Assembly: GCF_026672545.1 (NCBI RefSeq)
Contig: NZ_JAPPRJ010000007.1
Span: 101,807 to 165,806 of the forward strand
Origin: Rhizobium sp. SL86
GTDB taxonomy: Bacteria; Pseudomonadota; Alphaproteobacteria; Rhizobiales; Rhizobiaceae
Length of the DNA: 64,000 nucleotides
Direction of reading: 5' to 3'
The position numbers and the translations under genes were made by a program. A model generated the notes under the pieces. That model was not told the DNA's origin and searched no databases. It saw only the letters and a program-made list of their open reading frames with translations. Shown piece after piece: positions 60,978-64,000 of this stretch (positions within the stretch are counted from its first letter, which is position 1; each line of letters opens with the position of its first letter).

Positions 60978-61961
60978 ATGACATCCATTTCAGGAAATCG
61001 GGTTAGGGTCCTGCCACCACCCGTTTTCGGCCTCCAGGCCATTTGCAAGAGTGAAGTCGAGAGACTGAACGATCTCCCTTATATAAGCATCCGCTTCAAT
61101 CCTGTGGGAAAGGAACCCTTTCAACTGCAAGCAAACGTAGTAAGTGGGCGCGCGATCACACAATGGCGTACCGATGCTCTCTTTGGTTTCACCTCGAAAC
61201 CGAAGAGCGTGCAGGACAGGATGACGATCCGATTCGTCACTTCTGGCACTAGCAAGAGGCGCAACCATAAGTCAGAATTTTTATGCGAGGCTGGACAGGC
61301 GACATGCGTCGCCTTCGAAGACATGGTCGAGCAGGAGGCCTCACCCAGTTTCCACGCTTTGGCAGCATGGGTAGATCGCGCAGCGCTAGTGGCCTGGCAT
61401 ACAGCCCTCGAAGGGACAGACGAGCAGCCGCTACCCCAATGGCAGCCGGTGGTGGATGTCGTGTCGGCTCCGATGCGCGCCTTCAGACATAACTTCGAGC
61501 TGGTCTACAACCGACTTCAATCTGGGCATGCCGATGATATGACCGTGAACCTCCTCGAAGAGCTCATCATGTATCAATTTCTAACCGCTTGGCCCCGAAT
61601 GCCACATCAAGATAAGAAAGCAGTCGCAGTGCGACCATCATGGCAAGTCCGTCGCGCTATGGACTATATTGAAGCAAATCTTCACCGAAAAATTGCCCTG
61701 TCGGACGTTGCCGCCACCGCAAATTGCGGGGTTCGCTCACTGCAGCTTAGCTTTAGAAAAGAAGTGGGCAAGACACCCGTGCAATGGATGCTTGAGCGTC
61801 GTCTGCAAAAAGTCCGCGACGATCTGATATCCGAAAGCTGTCGTGGTGAAGATATAGCCTCAATTGCGCGGCGTTGGGGCTTTATCCACATGAGCGATTT
61901 CAGCCGTCGATATCGACATTTCTTCGGGCTCAGCCCCTCTCAGATGCGGGCTGACTCGTAG
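60978..61961 (+). CDS. AraC-family transcriptional regulator
   Basis: The start is ATG 60978, seven bases after GGAGG; a TTG three bases earlier is less likely. The 327-residue protein has an AraC-binding-like N-terminal domain and a C-terminal double helix-turn-helix (IALSDVAATANCGVRSLQLS, then GEDIASIARRWGFIHMSDFS and RRYRHFFGLSPSQMR). This is the cupin-type layout of regulators such as those for aromatic or opine catabolism. No obvious target genes adjoin. Confidence 0.92.
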   Translation: MTSISGNRVRVLPPPVFGLQAICKSEVERLNDLPYISIRFNPVGKEPFQLQANVVSGRAITQWRTDALFGFTSKPKSVQDRMTIRFVTSGTSKRRNHKSEFLCEAGQATCVAFEDMVEQEASPSFHALAAWVDRAALVAWHTALEGTDEQPLPQWQPVVDVVSAPMRAFRHNFELVYNRLQSGHADDMTVNLLEELIMYQFLTAWPRMPHQDKKAVAVRPSWQVRRAMDYIEANLHRKIALSDVAATANCGVRSLQLSFRKEVGKTPVQWMLERRLQKVRDDLISESCRGEDIASIARRWGFIHMSDFSRRYRHFFGLSPSQMRADS

Positions 61962-62306
61962 TCGTGAAAACCGCGAGGCGGGCAACAAAGCGTGGCAACC
62001 ATAACAATCGAGCGCGACCTCCACATAACGGCGCCCAGATATCTCCCGTCTCACACACAAAACGAATTTCATGTAAAAATTGCGAATATATTTTTCATGC
62101 TGACATTTATAAAATCTAGGAAATACATTATCATAATTTTCACCAGCGTTAATTCTTGACTATAAATCGCATGTATAATTTCATTTAATAGATATACGTC
62201 CAAACGAGAAATTTTGATGTCTATCATTTCGAGTATTTTATTTTCAGTTCTATTGACAATTTTATATACGGGCCTTGAATAGAACTGACAATGAGCATCG
62301 ATACGA
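61962..62306. other. AT-rich intergenic region
   Basis: About 345 bp, much richer in A and T than the window average. Short frames here have low-complexity AT-driven composition. It may hold the promoter of the PAS-HTH gene; TTGACA at 62253-62258 is a -35 candidate with a weak -10. Confidence 0.45.
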
Positions 62307-63392
62307 ATGAACTCTCCATCAAGCTCTGACAACGCTGAGACCTTCGCCGGCCAATATCGGTGGAAAAGGCGATCATTGCCTGGGGTTTCGTCGGCTCATC
62401 TGTTGAAGTTGGTGGAAGAGAAGGAGTGGACCGGCTTCTGGACATTGGACTTTGTGACAAACCAGCTGACTTTATCGGTTGGCCTCGATCGGCTGTTGGG
62501 AATCGAGACTGAACCGCCCTCATCCTGGGATGATCTGATAAGGATGGTCCACGTCGATGATCGGGGGGCAATTCAAGGTGTAGACGCAATCCTTCGCTCC
62601 GGGCATGCAATTGATGGAGAACTCCGTATTACTCGGCCCGACAACACCCTGCGCTGGTTGCAGTATAAGGCAGAGGTGATAATCGGCGCCGGAGGACAGC
62701 CTAGGCGTGCTGTTGGCTTGATGACGGATATCACAGTTCAGCACGCTGCCCGCAAGGCAGTGCAAGAAGGTTGGGCCCGCTATGAGGCCCTGGTTACAGC
62801 CTTTGGCTTGATTGAATTTACCGCATCAGCCGAGGGCGATATTGCCTTCGCCATAGGCTGGCAAGACTTAACGGGTCAGACTATGAAGGAGGCTGCCAAC
62901 GGGGGGTGGCTTAATGCCCTTCATCCAGATGACCGGGAGGCAGCAAGCTCGAACTGGTCGCATAGCATAGTCAGCCTGAGTGCCTATGCCGTAGACTTCC
63001 GCGTGCGCTCGGCGAAGGGGCCTTACCTGATGTTAATGGCGCGCGCCACGCCATTGTTCAACCACGATGGAAGCATCAGGCAGTGGCTCGGCGCCCTTGT
63101 TGCAGCTCTCCCGGAGAAATCAGGCACACACGACAGCCGGGATACCAATGTGTTTACGATGAAGCCCGCGCATGTCAAAGCTGCGCGCGCTTTGCTCGGC
63201 TGGAGCATAGATGTTCTGGCTCACCACGCTGGAGTATCCATATCCTCTGTGCGTCGTCTCGAAGGCGAAGACGAAGGATCGGTTGGTACCCAAGTCAGAG
63301 AGCGCGTGCGAGCAGCCTTTGATGCCCAGGGCATATCATTCTCGGCTGGAGTAGATGGCATGATAACGCTCAGTTTCGCCAAGCCATCGTAA
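62307..63392 (+). CDS. PAS-domain sensor with C-terminal XRE-type helix-turn-helix
   Basis: The 361-residue protein has two PAS folds: residues about 40-150 (WTGFWTLDFVTNQLTLSVGL, ending IIGAGGQPRRAVGLMTDITV) and about 160-270 (FAIGWQDLTGQTMKEAANGG, HDGSIRQWLGALVAALPEK). A C-terminal helix-turn-helix follows (KAARALLGWSIDVLAHHAGV, then SISSVRRLEGEDEG). There is no kinase or GGDEF domain, so the PAS domains probably regulate DNA binding directly. It is convergent with the interrupted diguanylate cyclase. The ligand is unknown. Confidence 0.85.
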   Translation: MNSPSSSDNAETFAGQYRWKRRSLPGVSSAHLLKLVEEKEWTGFWTLDFVTNQLTLSVGLDRLLGIETEPPSSWDDLIRMVHVDDRGAIQGVDAILRSGHAIDGELRITRPDNTLRWLQYKAEVIIGAGGQPRRAVGLMTDITVQHAARKAVQEGWARYEALVTAFGLIEFTASAEGDIAFAIGWQDLTGQTMKEAANGGWLNALHPDDREAASSNWSHSIVSLSAYAVDFRVRSAKGPYLMLMARATPLFNHDGSIRQWLGALVAALPEKSGTHDSRDTNVFTMKPAHVKAARALLGWSIDVLAHHAGVSISSVRRLEGEDEGSVGTQVRERVRAAFDAQGISFSAGVDGMITLSFAKPS

Positions 63393-63403
63393 CCAGTCCG
63401 GGA

Positions 63404-64000
63404 TCACGGCATCGTCGGCATTTCGATGTATTGGACACGGTTTCTGCCTCCTAGCTTTGCTTGGTAGAGTGCATCGTCTGCGACCTTGATGGTCCGTTCC
63501 GGATACGGGGCGCAGAGAGTTATCTCAGCAACACCGATGCTGACTGTCACGGTAAGAGTTTGATTTCCAACCTCGAATGGGTTCTCCGACACATAGAGGC
63601 GAAAACGCTCCGCAAAAGCAACCGCATCTGACAATGTCACACCATTCAACAAAACGAGAAACTCCTCACCGCCCCAGCGACAGGCCAAATCATAGTCGCG
63701 CCGACCATGGGAGGAAAGGCGTCGTACAAACTCCTTTAAGATCATGACTCCACCATCATGTCCGAGCTTGTCATTGACCTACTTGAAATGATCGACATCC
63801 ATGATCAGCACGGCGACATGCGGTTTTTGGCGCAGACACAGACCGATCAAATCGCCCGTACGATCATGCCGTCCATGTCGGTTCACCAAACCACCCAAGG
63901 GATCGATTTCCGCCAGTTTCTCGATCCGCAGTTGCACGAATTCAACGGATATGCCGGCTATTGCGGGCTGGAAACCCTGCTCAGCCGAAAGAACGACTTC
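63404..64000 (-). pseudogene. GGDEF-domain diguanylate cyclase with in-frame amber codon (partial)
   Basis: The reading frame enters from the window edge and reads IEKLAEIDPLGGLVNRHGRH and AVLIMDVDHFK, then TAG at 63781-63779, then VNDKLGHDGG, and RWGGEEFLVLLNG to a stop at 63404. Both sides are one continuous GGDEF domain, with the amber codon exactly where a Gln or Lys normally stands in DHFKxVND. The active-site GGEEF is intact. A CAG-to-TAG change would explain it. The upstream sensor part is outside the window. Unless the stop is suppressed, the gene is inactive. Confidence 0.85.

Noticed and set aside
62069..62332. An 87-residue minus-strand frame
   Set aside because: Low-complexity, AT-driven composition (many I, Y, N, K) with no motif, overlapping the start of the PAS-HTH gene.

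Overview
The window reads as part of a repABC secondary replicon (plasmid or chromid) of a Rhizobiales alphaproteobacterium of the Rhizobium/Agrobacterium/Ensifer/Shinella type. The evidence is a complete repABC operon on the minus strand with a parS-like palindrome and an antisense-RNA candidate, high-GC coding sequence, rhizobial-style ABC uptake operons and many insertion sequences. Genus assignment is inference.

Layout. 1-1.6 kb: 5' part of a beta-lactamase-fold hydrolase divergent from a GntR regulator with a perfect operator-like palindrome. 1.7-12.4 kb: a complete type I-C CRISPR-Cas locus, all read on the minus strand (cas3, a GIY-YIG nuclease gene, cas5, cas8c, cas7, cas4, cas1, cas2, leader, then 37 repeats and 36 spacers). 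The GIY-YIG gene is embedded in the operon with translational overlaps on both sides and is the most unusual feature. 12.6-17.5 kb: an IS66-like element with an accessory gene, a Phd/PemK-type toxin-antitoxin pair and a tyrosine recombinase abutting the stump of an ABC transporter operon. 17.8-26.9 kb: cyanase with an ABC uptake system, a sigma-54 activator, and an OsmC / acyl-CoA-dehydrogenase-like / rubredoxin-reductase operon. Three near-consensus -24/-12 promoters tie these into one sigma-54 regulon. 27.7-35.1 kb: a long minus-strand operon for uptake and FMN-dependent oxidation of a small organic, probably organosulfur, compound (SBP, ATPase, permease, two paralogous LLM monooxygenases, GntR, two flavin reductases).

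35.4-50.6 kb: two MFS transporters, an IS427-group IS5 element, a dipeptide-type solute-binding protein, an IS630 element followed by two palindromic MITE-like units, a cupin regulator, a large amidase and a complete opp/dpp-type transporter. 50.9-55.4 kb: repABC, divergent from a truncated LuxI/TraI gene fused to what looks like the tail of a traG gene, suggesting loss of the conjugation region by one deletion. 55.6-64 kb: a WGR-domain protein, an IS21-family element with frameshifted istA, IS256 and IS6 remnants, TetR and AraC regulators, a PAS-HTH protein and a diguanylate cyclase gene interrupted by one in-frame amber codon at the window edge.

Together this is an accessory replicon: defence and stability modules (CRISPR, toxin-antitoxin, repABC) around several nitrogen- and sulfur-scavenging modules, with repeated IS insertion and decay at module boundaries. 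No tRNA or rRNA gene was recognised. All calls come from reading sequence and family motifs; no database search was run.
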